64,000 bases of DNA from JAFECT01 sp035551675 (GCA_035551675.1 DASZMV010000088.1:32253-96252); one strand, 5' to 3'; shown: positions 30,447-40,343, numbered from the stretch's first letter. Notes: a model not told the origin generated them from the sequence alone. Translations and numbers: made by a program.

Positions 30447-31295
30447 TTAAAGCCGCTTGCTGCGCGGTGCGTCTTCGAACCGCTGGACGACCGCATCGAG
30501 GGCTTCGACGGCGACCTGCATGGAATGACCGGTGGCGTGGATGACGTTCGCGTCGTCCAGCATCCAGGCCACGTGGCCGTGCCAGAAGACGAGATCGCCG
30601 CGGCGCAGGTTTTCGCGTTCGATCGCGTGACCAAGCGCGGCTTCCTGAAGATCGGCGTCGCGCGGACAGGCGCGGCCGCAGGCGAACAGCGCCTGTTGCA
30701 CCAGGCCTGAACAGTCGAGCGCCACGCTCTCGCGGCCGCCCCAGAAATAGGGGGCGCCGAGATGACGCTCCGCGACCGCGACGGGGTCGGTGTCAAACAC
30801 GCCGATTTCGGCGAGATGATGTGAGAACACCCACCCCGCGCGCGCCACTTTCACGAAGCGGCCCCGGTCCTCCTCGACCGTGACCAGCGAGTTGAGCGTG
30901 AGCAGCATGTTCGACGTCGCGTGCGCATCGGGCTGGTGGAACGCCAAAGTGCGCAACGCGGACACGCGATGCGTGGGCGCAAGAACGTCGTTCTTCAACT
31001 GATGGTCTTGGACCCAACCGACATAGCCGTCGCGGCGGGCGCGTCCCCATGCGAATCCTTCGCGCCGCTCGAGTACGTCGAAGATTTCACCGAAGATCAG
31101 TTGGTCGATTTGTTCCGACTGAGCATCGGGCGCCTGGTGCACGGCGACGGCATAGCCCGCGCACTGCAACGCCTGCGTCGCGCGATAGGCGCGCGCGCGA
31201 ACGATCCCGTCCAGCGCCTGGTCGGCGAGGTCCTCGCGCGCGAGGGTCGTCCTGGGATCGAAACCGTCCAAACGCCTAAAGCCTTTAAGGGTCAC
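30447..31295 (-). CDS. NlpC/P60 family cell-wall peptidase with SH3-like domains
   Basis: 282 residues, no signal peptide seen, as in many alphaproteobacterial members. Residues 45-165 hold two bacterial SH3-like domains (EIFDVLERREGFAWGRARRD, YVGWVQ; VTVEEDRGRFVKVARAGWVF). The C-terminal C40 peptidase domain has Cys195 (LDCSGLVQQALF), His241 (GHVAWML) and His253 (VIHAT) as the triad. It should cut within the peptide stems of peptidoglycan, typically gamma-D-Glu-diamino acid bonds. Downstream of the M17 aminopeptidase on the same strand (174 bp gap), a pairing often kept in this class. Confidence 0.92.
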   Translation of the reverse strand: MTLKGFRRLDGFDPRTTLAREDLADQALDGIVRARAYRATQALQCAGYAVAVHQAPDAQSEQIDQLIFGEIFDVLERREGFAWGRARRDGYVGWVQDHQLKNDVLAPTHRVSALRTLAFHQPDAHATSNMLLTLNSLVTVEEDRGRFVKVARAGWVFSHHLAEIGVFDTDPVAVAERHLGAPYFWGGRESVALDCSGLVQQALFACGRACPRDADLQEAALGHAIERENLRRGDLVFWHGHVAWMLDDANVIHATGHSMQVAVEALDAVVQRFEDAPRSKRL

Positions 31296-31469
31296 GTAAG
31301 GCGTAACCTACGGAAACGAAAAGGCGGTTAACAAGCGCCGCCGCGAGGAGAAAGGGGCTTGGTCCATGCGCGAGCATGGATGCGGCGCCGGCAAGGCCGC
31401 CTTGGCGCGTAGCGCCATTTTATAGGGCGCCTCCGGCGCGGTCTGCGCTTTCGTCTGCCTCGAGGGCCC

Positions 31470-32858
31470 TCAGGAATACCGCGTCTTGAGCACCGCATAG
31501 ACCGCGCGGATGGCCTGGGCTTCGGCGCCGGCGGGCCAGCCGGGACGGGCGCGGGGGTTCCAGGCGAAGATGTCGAAGTGGACCCAGCTTCCGGTCGCCG
31601 GCGCGAAACGCTCGAGGAACAGGGCGGCGGTGACCGATCCGGCTTGGGCCCATTCGGCGGCGTCGTTGCGCACATCGGCGATGTCGCTGTCGACCGCATC
31701 GCGATAGCCCTGCCACAGCGGCATGCGCCACACCGGATCGGCCTCTGCCTCCGCGGCCTTGGCGATCTGGCCGGCGAGCGCGTCGTCTGAGGTATAGAAC
31801 GGCGGAAGCTGCGGACCGAGCGCGACCCGCGCGGCGCCGGTGAGCGTGGCGAAGTCGATGGTGAGATCCGGCTCGAGTTCACCCGCACGCGCGAGCGCGT
31901 CGGCGAGGATCAGCCGTCCTTCCGCATCGGTGTTGCCGACCTCGATGGTGAGACCCCTGCGGCTCGACAGAATATCACCCGGGCGGAAGGCGTCGCCGGA
32001 GACGGCGTTCTCGACCACCGGAATCAACACCGACAGACGCACCGGCAATTTCGCCTGCATGACCATGCGGCCGAGCGCCAGCGCGTGGGCGCCGCCGCCC
32101 ATGTCCTTCTTCATCTGGCGCATGCCGGCGGAGGATTTCAGGTCGAGACCGCCGGTGTCGAACACCACGCCCTTGCCGACGATCACGAGGCGCGGAAGGG
32201 CCTTCTTGCGGGCGTTCCAGGTGATCTCGAGGAAGCGCGGCGCGCGCGCCTGGGTGGCCGCGCGGCCGACGGCGTGGACGGCGGGATAGTTCTCGTCGAG
32301 CAGGTCGTCGCCGGTGGTGACGTCGAGTTTGGCGCCGTGCGCCTCGGCGATCTCGCGCGCCAAGGATTCGATCTGCAGCGGCCCCATGTCCTGCGCCGGC
32401 GTGTTGACCATGTCGCGAGCGAGCGCGCAGGCGTGGGCGATGTGCAGGGTTTCGTCGAGGTCGACCCCCTTGGGCGCCGCGAGCCGCGGCCGCGCCTTGT
32501 CGTCGCGCTTGCGATAGCGGTCGAACGCATAGGACCCGAGCATCCAGCCGAGCGCAAACAGCGTCGCGTCCGGGCCGCCCTTGCGCGGTTCGAGCGCATA
32601 GTCGCCGGCGGGCAGGCGCGGCGGCAGGCCGCGCGCGATCATCGGATGGGCGCTCTCCGGCTTGCCGAGGCCCAGCACCACCGACTTCAGCTTTCCCGAT
32701 GCGTCGGGGACGAGCAGCAGCTCGCCGCGCTTGGCCTTGAAGCGGTGCGTGTCCGCGAGCGCTTTCAGGGACGCATCCTTCAACGCCGCGAACTCGCTCT
32801 CGTACAGCGCGCGGATCGGAATTGGGGCCTTCGAGGAAGCGATCAGGGCGTCTTGCAT
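31470..32858 (-). CDS. M17 leucyl aminopeptidase family protein
   Basis: 462 residues, near the lower end of the family. The catalytic domain carries VGKGVVFDTGGLDLK, KKDMGGGAHAL and NTDAEGRL (309-316). These supply the two-metal ligands K229, D234, D252, D311 and E313. The N-terminal domain is shorter than in PepA. It is a cytoplasmic exopeptidase that recycles peptides, possibly those released from cell-wall turnover, given the NlpC/P60 neighbour. The gene is divergent from the TPR protein across about 90 bp. Confidence 0.93.
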   Translation of the reverse strand: MQDALIASSKAPIPIRALYESEFAALKDASLKALADTHRFKAKRGELLLVPDASGKLKSVVLGLGKPESAHPMIARGLPPRLPAGDYALEPRKGGPDATLFALGWMLGSYAFDRYRKRDDKARPRLAAPKGVDLDETLHIAHACALARDMVNTPAQDMGPLQIESLAREIAEAHGAKLDVTTGDDLLDENYPAVHAVGRAATQARAPRFLEITWNARKKALPRLVIVGKGVVFDTGGLDLKSSAGMRQMKKDMGGGAHALALGRMVMQAKLPVRLSVLIPVVENAVSGDAFRPGDILSSRRGLTIEVGNTDAEGRLILADALARAGELEPDLTIDFATLTGAARVALGPQLPPFYTSDDALAGQIAKAAEAEADPVWRMPLWQGYRDAVDSDIADVRNDAAEWAQAGSVTAALFLERFAPATGSWVHFDIFAWNPRARPGWPAGAEAQAIRAVYAVLKTRYS

Positions 32859-32950
32859 GCGGCCTCGTGAAGCGGCGGGCGGAGGTGGACCTTAACCATT
32901 CCTTGACGCCGCGGGCCGACCCTTCCGCGATCAAGTTCGGGAGACTGTTT

Positions 32951-33862
32951 ATGTCGCGCAGGCTCGCGCTCGCCGCAACCGCTGTCGCCTTGACGACGCT
33001 CGCCGCGGCGCCGGCGATGGCCTGGCCGTTCGGCAAGAAGGCGGATCCCGCGCCCGCCGCCCCAGCCGCCGGGACCTCAGCCGCGGCCGCCAAACCCGCC
33101 GCCGGCAAGGGCGCGCCCGCTGCCGCGCCCGTGGCGCCCCGCAAGGCGACGCCCGAGGAACGGGCCGAGGCCGAGCGTCTGGAGCCCCTCGCCCGCGCCG
33201 CCTTCTGGCAGCGCGAGGCCGACGTCGACCCCCAGGACATCACCGCCGGCCTGAAGTTGAGCGCGTCGCTGCGCGCCATCGGCCGCAACGAGGAAGCCGC
33301 CACCGCCGCCGAGCACGTGCTGGTGCTGCACCCCGGCAATGTCGACGGGCTGATCGAGCTGGCGCGGTCGGACATTGCCGCCGACCAGGGCTTCTACGCC
33401 ATCGACCCGGCCCAGCGCGCCGCCGCCGCCGCGCCCAAGGACTGGCGTCCGCAGTCGCTGCTGGGCGTCGCCTACGACCAGGTCGGCCGCATCGAAGATG
33501 CGCGCGCGGCGTGGGAGCAGGCGCTGAAACTGTCGCCGAACAATCCCGCCGTGCTGTCGAACCTGGCGATGTCGTGGTTCGCGACCGGCGACGCCGCCAA
33601 GGCCGAGCCGCTGCTGCGCACCGCCGTCGCCCAACCGGGCGCGACGCTGCAGGAGCGTCAGAACTTGGCGCTGGTGATCGGCATGCAGGGCCGCATGGCC
33701 GAGGCGGAAGAGATCCTGCGCACCGACCTGCCGCCGGAACTGGCCAGCCAGAACATCGCCTGGCTGCGCGCGCACCTCGCCGCCGCGCCTGTCGCCGGCA
33801 AGCCGGCGGCGCAAGGGCATACGTGGAACTCGCTCGAGAGCGGGAACACGGGCGGGAATTAG
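32951..33862 (+). CDS. Exported TPR-repeat protein (possible TadD-like pilus factor)
   Basis: 303 residues from the ATG at 32951 after GGGAG; earlier codons lack family character. A signal peptide (LALAATAVALTTLAAAPAMA) and an Ala/Pro/Lys-rich linker are followed by about five TPR units from residue 70 (such as LIELARSDIAADQGFYAID, LLGVAYDQVGRIEDARAAWE, LSNLAMSWFATGDAAKAEPL). It lies at the downstream end of the Tad operon but converges with tadC across element B. TadD in other Tad loci is an exported TPR protein, so a pilus-assembly role is plausible but unproven. Confidence 0.75.
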   Translation: MSRRLALAATAVALTTLAAAPAMAWPFGKKADPAPAAPAAGTSAAAAKPAAGKGAPAAAPVAPRKATPEERAEAERLEPLARAAFWQREADVDPQDITAGLKLSASLRAIGRNEEAATAAEHVLVLHPGNVDGLIELARSDIAADQGFYAIDPAQRAAAAAPKDWRPQSLLGVAYDQVGRIEDARAAWEQALKLSPNNPAVLSNLAMSWFATGDAAKAEPLLRTAVAQPGATLQERQNLALVIGMQGRMAEAEEILRTDLPPELASQNIAWLRAHLAAAPVAGKPAAQGHTWNSLESGNTGGN

Positions 33863-33877
33863 AGACATAAAACAACG

Positions 33878-34131
33878 CGCGGCGCGACGTCCTCCCGCCC
33901 GCAAGGCGGGGGGACCGGCCTGTGCTCTTTGCACAGGCCAGGAGGGCAAGTGTTTGCAGCCCACCACGGCTGAAGGTGATCGTCAAAGCAGATGGCGCTT
34001 GAGCGCGGCGTCGCGTTCACGCACCCCTTCGCTCATCGCGCAGCGTCGCGCGCTGCAAACACTTGCCCTCCTGGCCTGAGCTATGCTCAGGCCGGTCCCC
34101 CCATCTTAGGTTGGGGGGACGTCGCGCCGCG
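33878..34131. repeat. Composite inverted-repeat element B, copy 3 (convergent junction)
   Basis: Third copy: arm TCCTCCCGCCCGCAAGGCGG with a CCGGCCTGTGCTCTTTGCAC second hairpin, conserved centre (GAAGGTGATCGTCAAAGCAG, GTCGCGTTCACGCACCCCTT), inverted arm ending CCCCCCATCTTAGGTTGGGG. It fills the gap between the TPR gene and the convergent tadC. Confidence 0.9.
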
Positions 34132-34139
34132 TTTGCTTC

Positions 34140-35120
34140 TTACTTACCCTTCCCCATCAGGTCCTGGACCTGGATGATGGCCGGGCCGAGGATGACGACG
34201 AAGAGGACCGGCAGGAAGAAGACGATCATCGGGACGGTGAGCATCGCGGGCAGCGCGGCGGCCTTCTTTTCCGCGGCGGCGAGGCGCATGTCGCGGTTTT
34301 CCTTGGCCATCACGCGCAAGGCGCCGCCGACCGGGGTGCCGTATTTTTCCGACTGGATCAGGGCGGTGGCGACGGCCTTCACGCCCGGGTGGTTGGTGCG
34401 TTTGGCCAGGCCCTCGTAGGCCATGCGCCGTTCGGGCAGGTAGCTGAGTTCGGCGGTGAGCAGCGACAGTTCCTCGGCGAGCTCGATCGAACGGCCGCCG
34501 ATTTCGTGGCTGACTTTCTGCAGCGCGGCCTCGACCGACATGCCGGACTCGACGCAGATCAGGAGCAGGTCGAGCGCGTCTGGGAACGCGAGCATGATCG
34601 ACGCTCTGCGCTTGGACGCGACGTTCTGGATGTACAGGTTCGGCCCGTAGAATCCGATGACGAAGAAGGCCACGACCGCGCAGAGGCGGGTGATCGTGGG
34701 CAATCCCAGGCCGTTCAGGGCGAAGAAATAGATCGCCGAGGCCACGGCGAAGAAGAACGGCGTGGCGAAGCGGAAGAAATAGAAGGTCGAGATCGGTTTG
34801 GGGCCGCGGTAGCCGGCCTGGGCCAGCTTATCCACCACCTTGGGATCTTCGATCAGTTTCTTCAGGTTCAGCCGTTCGACGACCTTCTTGTAAAAGCCCG
34901 CGTCCACGTGGCGCAGGCCGCTGCCGCCATCTTTGGCCATGGCCGCGCGCGAACGGCGTTTCAGCTCGTCGCGGTGCAGCGCGACCGACTTCATCCGCTT
35001 TTCGAGGTTCTGGCCGCCCAGCATCGGCGCCGCGACGGTCACGATGGTGGCGAACGTCACCAGGCCCACAATGCCGGTGACCAGATTGTCCATGTTGGTG
35101 AGAGCTTTGACGATATCCAT
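34140..35120 (-). CDS. tadC: Tad pilus platform protein TadC (type II secretion F family)
   Basis: 326 residues. A polytopic inner-membrane protein with a T2SSF domain (LDLLLICVESGMSVEAALQK, then EIGGRSIELAEELSLLTAEL) followed by two strongly hydrophobic C-terminal helices. With TadB it forms the platform on which the CpaF ATPase works to extrude the Flp pilus. It is the last gene of the leftward operon and starts 10 bp after tadB. Confidence 0.95.
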   Translation of the reverse strand: MDIVKALTNMDNLVTGIVGLVTFATIVTVAAPMLGGQNLEKRMKSVALHRDELKRRSRAAMAKDGGSGLRHVDAGFYKKVVERLNLKKLIEDPKVVDKLAQAGYRGPKPISTFYFFRFATPFFFAVASAIYFFALNGLGLPTITRLCAVVAFFVIGFYGPNLYIQNVASKRRASIMLAFPDALDLLLICVESGMSVEAALQKVSHEIGGRSIELAEELSLLTAELSYLPERRMAYEGLAKRTNHPGVKAVATALIQSEKYGTPVGGALRVMAKENRDMRLAAAEKKAAALPAMLTVPMIVFFLPVLFVVILGPAIIQVQDLMGKGK

Positions 35121-35130
35121 GCCGCAGCCC

Positions 35131-36108
35131 TCAGATCTTGAACGAGATCATGCGCTTCATGACGAAGATGCCGAGCCCCATGATCACGCCGCTGGCGAGC
35201 AGCATCAGGTGGCCGCGGTCGTCGGTGAACATCACCATCATGTACTTTGGCGTGGTGATCAGCACGATGACCATCACCACCACCGGCAGCGCGCCGATGA
35301 TGCTGGCCGAGGCGGTCGCCTCCGACGACATCGCCTTTACCTTTTCGCGCATCAGCTTTCGCGAGCGCAACACCTGCGAGAGGTTGCCCAGTGCTTCGGC
35401 CAGATTGCCGCCGGTCTTGGCCTGGATCGACAGCACGATGGTGAAGAAGCGCAACTCGGGCGTCGGCATGCGCTCGTACATCTTCTCGAGCGCCTGCTCG
35501 AGCGTCATGCCCATACCGACGTTTTCGACGAGGCGTTGGAATTCCGGCCCGAGCGGCGCGCCGAATTCCTTACCGATGATCTTGAAACAGTCGTGCACCG
35601 GCAGGCCCGACTTGATGCCGCGCACGATGACGTCGACGGCGTCGGGAAACTCACCGGTGAATTTCTTCACGCGCCGGCCGGCGAGGAAGCCCACCACCCA
35701 GCGCGGCAGGCCGAGCCCCGCGGCGACGCCGAGGCCCACGCCCCAATACCATTTCTGGCCCAGGAGCAGGAACGTCGCCATCACCACCACCATGAGAACG
35801 ATGCTGATGATCCAGAACGCGCGAACGCTCAGCGACAGGCCGGCCTGTCGCAGCTTGGCATTGATGGTGACGCGCGCCTTGCGCTCGCGACGCTCGGCGT
35901 CCTTCAGCTGCACCATGATCTGCTTGCGGCGGACCTCCGCGGTCTGGGCGCTGGCGCCCTTCATCTTGGCGCGCGACTTTTCTTCCGGCGCCGCGAAGCT
36001 CTGCGCGCGCTTCACCGCCTTGTCGCGCGAATCGCCGGCGCCGACGAAGGCCCAGCCGAGACCGCCGATCAGCAGAAAACCCAGAACCGCGATGACAATG
36101 GTGAGCAC
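35131..36108 (-). CDS. tadB: Tad pilus platform protein TadB (type II secretion F family)
   Basis: 325 residues from a GTG at 36108, two bases after the cpaF stop; the upstream open frame is arginine-rich shadow. One N-terminal helix (LTIVIAVLGFLLIGGLGWAF), a cytoplasmic basic segment, two central helices, then the T2SSF domain (FPDAVDVIVRGIKSGLPVHD, RFFTIVLSIQAKTGGNLAEA) and C-terminal helices. Partner of TadC in the inner-membrane platform of the pilus machine. Confidence 0.95.
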   Translation of the reverse strand: MLTIVIAVLGFLLIGGLGWAFVGAGDSRDKAVKRAQSFAAPEEKSRAKMKGASAQTAEVRRKQIMVQLKDAERRERKARVTINAKLRQAGLSLSVRAFWIISIVLMVVVMATFLLLGQKWYWGVGLGVAAGLGLPRWVVGFLAGRRVKKFTGEFPDAVDVIVRGIKSGLPVHDCFKIIGKEFGAPLGPEFQRLVENVGMGMTLEQALEKMYERMPTPELRFFTIVLSIQAKTGGNLAEALGNLSQVLRSRKLMREKVKAMSSEATASASIIGALPVVVMVIVLITTPKYMMVMFTDDRGHLMLLASGVIMGLGIFVMKRMISFKI

Positions 36109-36110
36109 GA

Positions 36111-37766
36111 CTACTCCGCTGCGTCGAGAGCTTCGGCGAGCTCGCGCTCGAGGCCGTAGTAGCGCGCGCGGTCCCAAAACCGCGGGCGGGCAATACCGGT
36201 CGAACGATGCCGGCCGAGCACACGGCCGTCCTTGTCCTCGCCCTGAATCTCGTAGACGAACAGATCCTGGGTGATGATGACCTCGCCTTCCAGGCCCACC
36301 ACCTCGGTGACGTGGGTGATGCGGCGCGAGCCGTCGCGCAGACGCGCGGCCTGGATGATCACGTCGATCGAGCCCACGATCATCTCGCGGATGGTCTTGG
36401 TCGGAAGGCCGTAGCCGCCCATGGTGATCATGGATTCGAGACGGCTGATCGATTCCCGTGGGCTGTTGGCGTGCAGCGTGCCCATGGAGCCGTCGTGGCC
36501 GGTGTTCATGGCCTGAAGCAGGTCGAAGGCTTCGGGACCGCGGACTTCGCCGACGATGATGCGTTCAGGGCGCATACGCAGACAGTTCTTGACCAGGTCG
36601 CGCATCAGGATGGCGCCCTGGCCCTCCAGGTTCGGCGGCCGCGTCTCCAGGCGCACCACGTGCGGCTGTTGCAACTGCAGTTCGGCGGCGTCTTCGCAGG
36701 TGATAACGCGTTCGGTCGGGTCGATGAACGCCGTCATACAGTTCAGCAAGGTGGTCTTGCCCGAGCCGGTGCCGCCGGAGATGAGAACGTTACAGCGCGA
36801 GGCGCCGATGACGCCCAGAACCCGGGCGCCTTCGGGACTGATCGAGGCCCACTCGACCAGGTTGCGCATCGTCAGCTTGTCTTTTTTGAACTTACGAATG
36901 GTGAGGGTGGGGCCGTCCAGCGCCAGCGGCGGGGCGATCACGTTCACGCGCGAGCCGTCGATCAAACGCGCATCGCAGATCGGCGAGCTTTCGTCGACCC
37001 GGCGGCCGACCTGGCTCACGATCCGCTGGCAGATGTTCATCAGCTGCTGGTTGTCGCGGAAGCGGATGTTGGTGAGCTGTACCTTGCCGCCGACTTCGAT
37101 GAAGACGCGGTTGGCGCCGTTGACCATCACGTCGGCAATGTCGTCGCGCGCGAGCAGGGGTTCGAGCGGGCCGTAACCCAGCACATCGTTGATGATGTCC
37201 TGGACCAGGTGCTCCTGTTCCGCCACCGACATGGAGACGTTCTTGATCGCCACCAGTTCGGCGACGATGTCGCGGATTTCCTCGGCGGCGGCCTTGGGAT
37301 CGAGCTGGGCGAGCTGCGACAGGTCGATGGTGTTCAAGAGCGCGTTGAAGATCAGGGTCTTCGTCGCGTGATAGTAGTCCGACTGTTCGCGGACGATCTC
37401 GGTGACCTGCTGCGCGGCGCGTAGCTGTTCGAAGCCCGCGGTCGGCTTGGGTCCCGGCGTCTTGGCGCCGTTCGGTTTGGCGTCGTTCGCCTTGGCGTCG
37501 GTATAGGCCTTCTGCGAGGCGTGCGAGGCGGCCAGCCGGTCGGTCGCGGATTCCGGCTTGAACTCCGGCGCCGCTCCGGCCGCGGGCTTGGGCGCAAGGG
37601 CGTCGAGCTTGGGCGCGGCGCCCGGGTCGTAGGGTTGAGGCGCGGGTTGCGCAACGGGTTGAGACGCGGGCGCGGGCGCAGCCGCCGGCTCCAGCGCGCG
37701 CATGCGCGCTTCCATGCCGCCCAATGACGGCGGCGGTCCGCCGGGTCCACTCCGTTTGCCGAACAC
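36111..37766 (-). CDS. cpaF: Tad pilus secretion ATPase CpaF/TadA
   Basis: 551 residues, GTG start. A Pro/Ala/Lys-rich N-terminal region of about 110 residues precedes the VirB11-like secretion ATPase. Walker A is GGTGSGKTT (331-339), the Asp box is ERVITCEDAAELQLQ, Walker B is RMRPERIIVGEVRGPEA, and the His box lies in GHDGSMGTLHANSP. A hexameric cytoplasmic motor that drives pilin polymerisation, and retraction where known. It lies between cpaE and tadB within the operon. Confidence 0.97.
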   Translation of the reverse strand: MFGKRSGPGGPPPSLGGMEARMRALEPAAAPAPASQPVAQPAPQPYDPGAAPKLDALAPKPAAGAAPEFKPESATDRLAASHASQKAYTDAKANDAKPNGAKTPGPKPTAGFEQLRAAQQVTEIVREQSDYYHATKTLIFNALLNTIDLSQLAQLDPKAAAEEIRDIVAELVAIKNVSMSVAEQEHLVQDIINDVLGYGPLEPLLARDDIADVMVNGANRVFIEVGGKVQLTNIRFRDNQQLMNICQRIVSQVGRRVDESSPICDARLIDGSRVNVIAPPLALDGPTLTIRKFKKDKLTMRNLVEWASISPEGARVLGVIGASRCNVLISGGTGSGKTTLLNCMTAFIDPTERVITCEDAAELQLQQPHVVRLETRPPNLEGQGAILMRDLVKNCLRMRPERIIVGEVRGPEAFDLLQAMNTGHDGSMGTLHANSPRESISRLESMITMGGYGLPTKTIREMIVGSIDVIIQAARLRDGSRRITHVTEVVGLEGEVIITQDLFVYEIQGEDKDGRVLGRHRSTGIARPRFWDRARYYGLERELAEALDAAE

Positions 37767-37778
37767 GCTTTGTCCCCG

Positions 37779-39623
37779 TTATCGCTTGAAGAGTTTCGAG
37801 AAGAGCGACGACTTTTGTTTTTGTTCGGACTTCGGCGCCGGCAGGGCCAGGAGGTCCCGCTTGGCGACGAGCTGGGCGAGGTACTGAAAGCCGTCCGCGG
37901 CCTTGGACTTGGCGCCGACCTCGACCACCATCTGACCGTTGTTGGACGCGTGGCCGAACAGCTTGGCGTCGAAGGGCAGGACCAGGGTCGGCGCGATGCC
38001 GAGCGCGTTGGCGAAATCTTTCAGCGGGATCTCCGGTTTGCCCGGCACGCCCATCTGGTTCAGCACCAGGCGCGGCGGCGCGTCGTTGGGACGCGCGGCG
38101 CGGGCGAGGTCGAGCATGTTCTTGGCGTTACGCAGCGAGGCTAAATCGGGCGTGGCCACGATCACCACCTCGTCGGCGCCGATGACCATGCGGCGCACCC
38201 AGGCGTTCCAGGCGTGCGGCAGGTCGAGCACCACGTAGGGCGCGGCGCCGCGCACCTTGTTGGCGACCTCTTCGATCACCTCGGGCGAGACGTCCCAGTC
38301 GCTGTCCAAGGTCGCCGGCGCGGCGAACAGGCTGAGCTTGTCGGTGCAGCGCACCAGCATGCGGTCGAGCAATACCGGATCGAGGCGCTCGGGCTGTTGC
38401 AGCGCGTCGGCGATGCCGGTGAGCGGATCCTGGTTGAAGTCGAGGCCGGCGGTGCCGAAGGGCAGGTCGAAGTCGACGATCACCGTCTCGGACGCCATCC
38501 GTTCGGACAGGGCGTAGGCGGTGTTGTGCGCGACGGTCGAGGCGCCGACGCCGCCGCGGGCGCCGATGAAGGCGATGGTGCGGCCGACGAACGGCGCGGA
38601 CGGGTCGTTGAACAGCTGGCCGATGGCGGCGATCAGCTGCAGCGGCTGCAGCGGCGCGACCAGATACTCCGACACGCCCCGGCGCATCAGCTCGCGATAG
38701 AGCATGATGTCGTTCTGAGCGCCGATGACCACGACCTTGGTGTCGGCGTCGCAGCACTCGGCGAGGTAGTCGAGCTCGTGGATCATCTGGTTGGCGGGCG
38801 CGCCGCTCTCCACGATGATCAGGGCCGGGGTGGGTTCGGTCTGATAGACCTGCAGCGCGGTCTGAATGCCGCCCAGGCGCACCACGGTGGTGGCGCGCGA
38901 CATGCGGCGATCGCGCGAGGCCTGCTGTGCGCTGTCGGCGGTGTCGGTGCGTTCGGCGAAGATGTGGATGCCGATACGCGGAACGTTCACTTCGCCGAGC
39001 GCGGCTTCGGCCTGGGCGATCATCTCGCCGACCGGGTTGAAGCCCTGGCCCTGCTGCGGCTGGGTGAACTGGATCGGAGCGGTGAGTTCCTGGCTCTGCG
39101 GACGACCCGGCGTGACCTCGACAGCCTGACGCTGAACCGGGTGCGCGTCGGCGGCGGGCTGGACGTAGGGCTGGTGGGGTGCGGCTTGCTGGGCAGGCTG
39201 GACGTAGGCCTGTTGCGGCGGGACCGCCTGCGCGGGCGTCGGCGCCTGGGACGCACGCGCTGGGTCATCGAAACGCGCCTCGAGCGGGTCGTGGTGGTGG
39301 CCGAACTGGTGCGCCGGAGCGGGCTGCGCGGGCGCCGGCTGAGTCGAGAGGGACGGATGCAACGGCGTGGGCTGGAACGCGGCCGACGCCGGAGCGTGCG
39401 ATGCCGAAGCCTGGGGCGCCGAAGCCTGGGGCGCCGGCGTGGGTTGCTGATACTGCGGCGACTGCAGTTGCTGAGGCTGTTGCTGCGGCGCAGGATTTAA
39501 CGGGTCGTACGTCTGCCTGGGCGTCTCGGTGACGAACTCGTCCGCCGCCGGGAAATCCAGATCGTCGTCCAGACTGAAATCGTCCGGGAACCTCGGGTCG
39601 GACATGCTCAGAGCCTTGTTCAT
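37779..39623 (-). CDS. cpaE: Pilus assembly ATPase/localisation protein CpaE
   Basis: 614 residues from the ATG at 39623; another ATG is six codons on. Residues 30-210 are a Pro/Gln/Ala-rich low-complexity tract, longer than in Caulobacter CpaE. Then comes a receiver-like domain (LIIVESGAPANQMIHELDYL, VVVIGAQNDIMLYREL), then a ParA/MinD-like ATPase whose P-loop GARGGVGAST has the Ala typical of CpaE in place of the second Lys. In Caulobacter it places the Tad apparatus at the pole. The gene follows cpaD, with the end of cpaD 29 bp upstream. Confidence 0.93.
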   Translation of the reverse strand: MNKALSMSDPRFPDDFSLDDDLDFPAADEFVTETPRQTYDPLNPAPQQQPQQLQSPQYQQPTPAPQASAPQASASHAPASAAFQPTPLHPSLSTQPAPAQPAPAHQFGHHHDPLEARFDDPARASQAPTPAQAVPPQQAYVQPAQQAAPHQPYVQPAADAHPVQRQAVEVTPGRPQSQELTAPIQFTQPQQGQGFNPVGEMIAQAEAALGEVNVPRIGIHIFAERTDTADSAQQASRDRRMSRATTVVRLGGIQTALQVYQTEPTPALIIVESGAPANQMIHELDYLAECCDADTKVVVIGAQNDIMLYRELMRRGVSEYLVAPLQPLQLIAAIGQLFNDPSAPFVGRTIAFIGARGGVGASTVAHNTAYALSERMASETVIVDFDLPFGTAGLDFNQDPLTGIADALQQPERLDPVLLDRMLVRCTDKLSLFAAPATLDSDWDVSPEVIEEVANKVRGAAPYVVLDLPHAWNAWVRRMVIGADEVVIVATPDLASLRNAKNMLDLARAARPNDAPPRLVLNQMGVPGKPEIPLKDFANALGIAPTLVLPFDAKLFGHASNNGQMVVEVGAKSKAADGFQYLAQLVAKRDLLALPAPKSEQKQKSSLFSKLFKR

Positions 39624-39651
39624 TCGGTCCGGCCTCGTGTCAAACTGCGCG

Positions 39652-40332
39652 TCAATTGACCACCGAGGTGGCGGCCTTGCCGGCGTTGGCGTCTGCGCCG
39701 ACGGCGCCCGTCGGTTCGCCCTTGCGGTACTTGTCCATGATGACGGCTCTACGACCCGCGTCACCCGACACCGCATCGGCGGGCGTGACGATGTCGCGTG
39801 GGTTGGCGACCATGGCCGCCATGTTGGCGGTCGTCGCGCAGCCGAAGTTCTGATAGCCGTCGTTCTTGTAGTTGTTGGTCAGGTCGGTCCAGGACTGGTT
39901 GCACTTGGGCACGACCGCGGCATAGCGCGAATAGACCACGAGCACCGGCGCGCCGGCCGTGTCGCTTTCGTAGCTCTGCACCTGGACGTCTCCGTCGGCG
40001 ACGCCGAGCTGCTGCAGACGCGCCTTGATCGCCCAGGCGGTGCGCGCGGCGGCCGCGTCGCCCGACTTCGGCGTCGAGATCGCGATGGCCCCGCCGCCGT
40101 TCGACATCCAACCGTCGACATAGCGCGTCAGCGCCGAACGCTGGTTGTCCGACAAGCCGTCGGGATGGACGCCGAAGGCCATCTGCTCGGGACGCTGTTC
40201 GGCGTGCATCGAGTAACGCTCGGTCGGCGTGATCGGCGCGGGGACGTGCTTGCCGCCGGCGGGCGTCATACAGCCCGAGACCGTAACGGCCAGGATCAGG
40301 AGCGAGGCGGAAAGAAGTATCTTGCAGGACAT
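39652..40332 (-). CDS. cpaD: Pilus assembly lipoprotein CpaD
   Basis: 226 residues from the ATG at 40332. The signal peptide ends in the lipobox VSGC, so the mature protein is lipid-anchored. The CpaD family pattern is visible: LSDNQRSALTRYVDGWMSNG, PVLVVYSRYAAVVPKCNQSW, NFGCATTANMAAMVANPRDI. It probably pilots or stabilises the CpaC secretin in the outer membrane. It lies between cpaC and cpaE. Confidence 0.93.
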   Translation of the reverse strand: MSCKILLSASLLILAVTVSGCMTPAGGKHVPAPITPTERYSMHAEQRPEQMAFGVHPDGLSDNQRSALTRYVDGWMSNGGGAIAISTPKSGDAAAARTAWAIKARLQQLGVADGDVQVQSYESDTAGAPVLVVYSRYAAVVPKCNQSWTDLTNNYKNDGYQNFGCATTANMAAMVANPRDIVTPADAVSGDAGRRAVIMDKYRKGEPTGAVGADANAGKAATSVVN

Positions 40333-40343
40333 GATTGCGCTCC

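Noticed and set aside
32822..32950. N-terminal extension of the TPR protein
   Set aside because: It overlaps the start of the divergent aminopeptidase gene; the ATG at 32951 has GGGAG upstream and opens a signal peptide.
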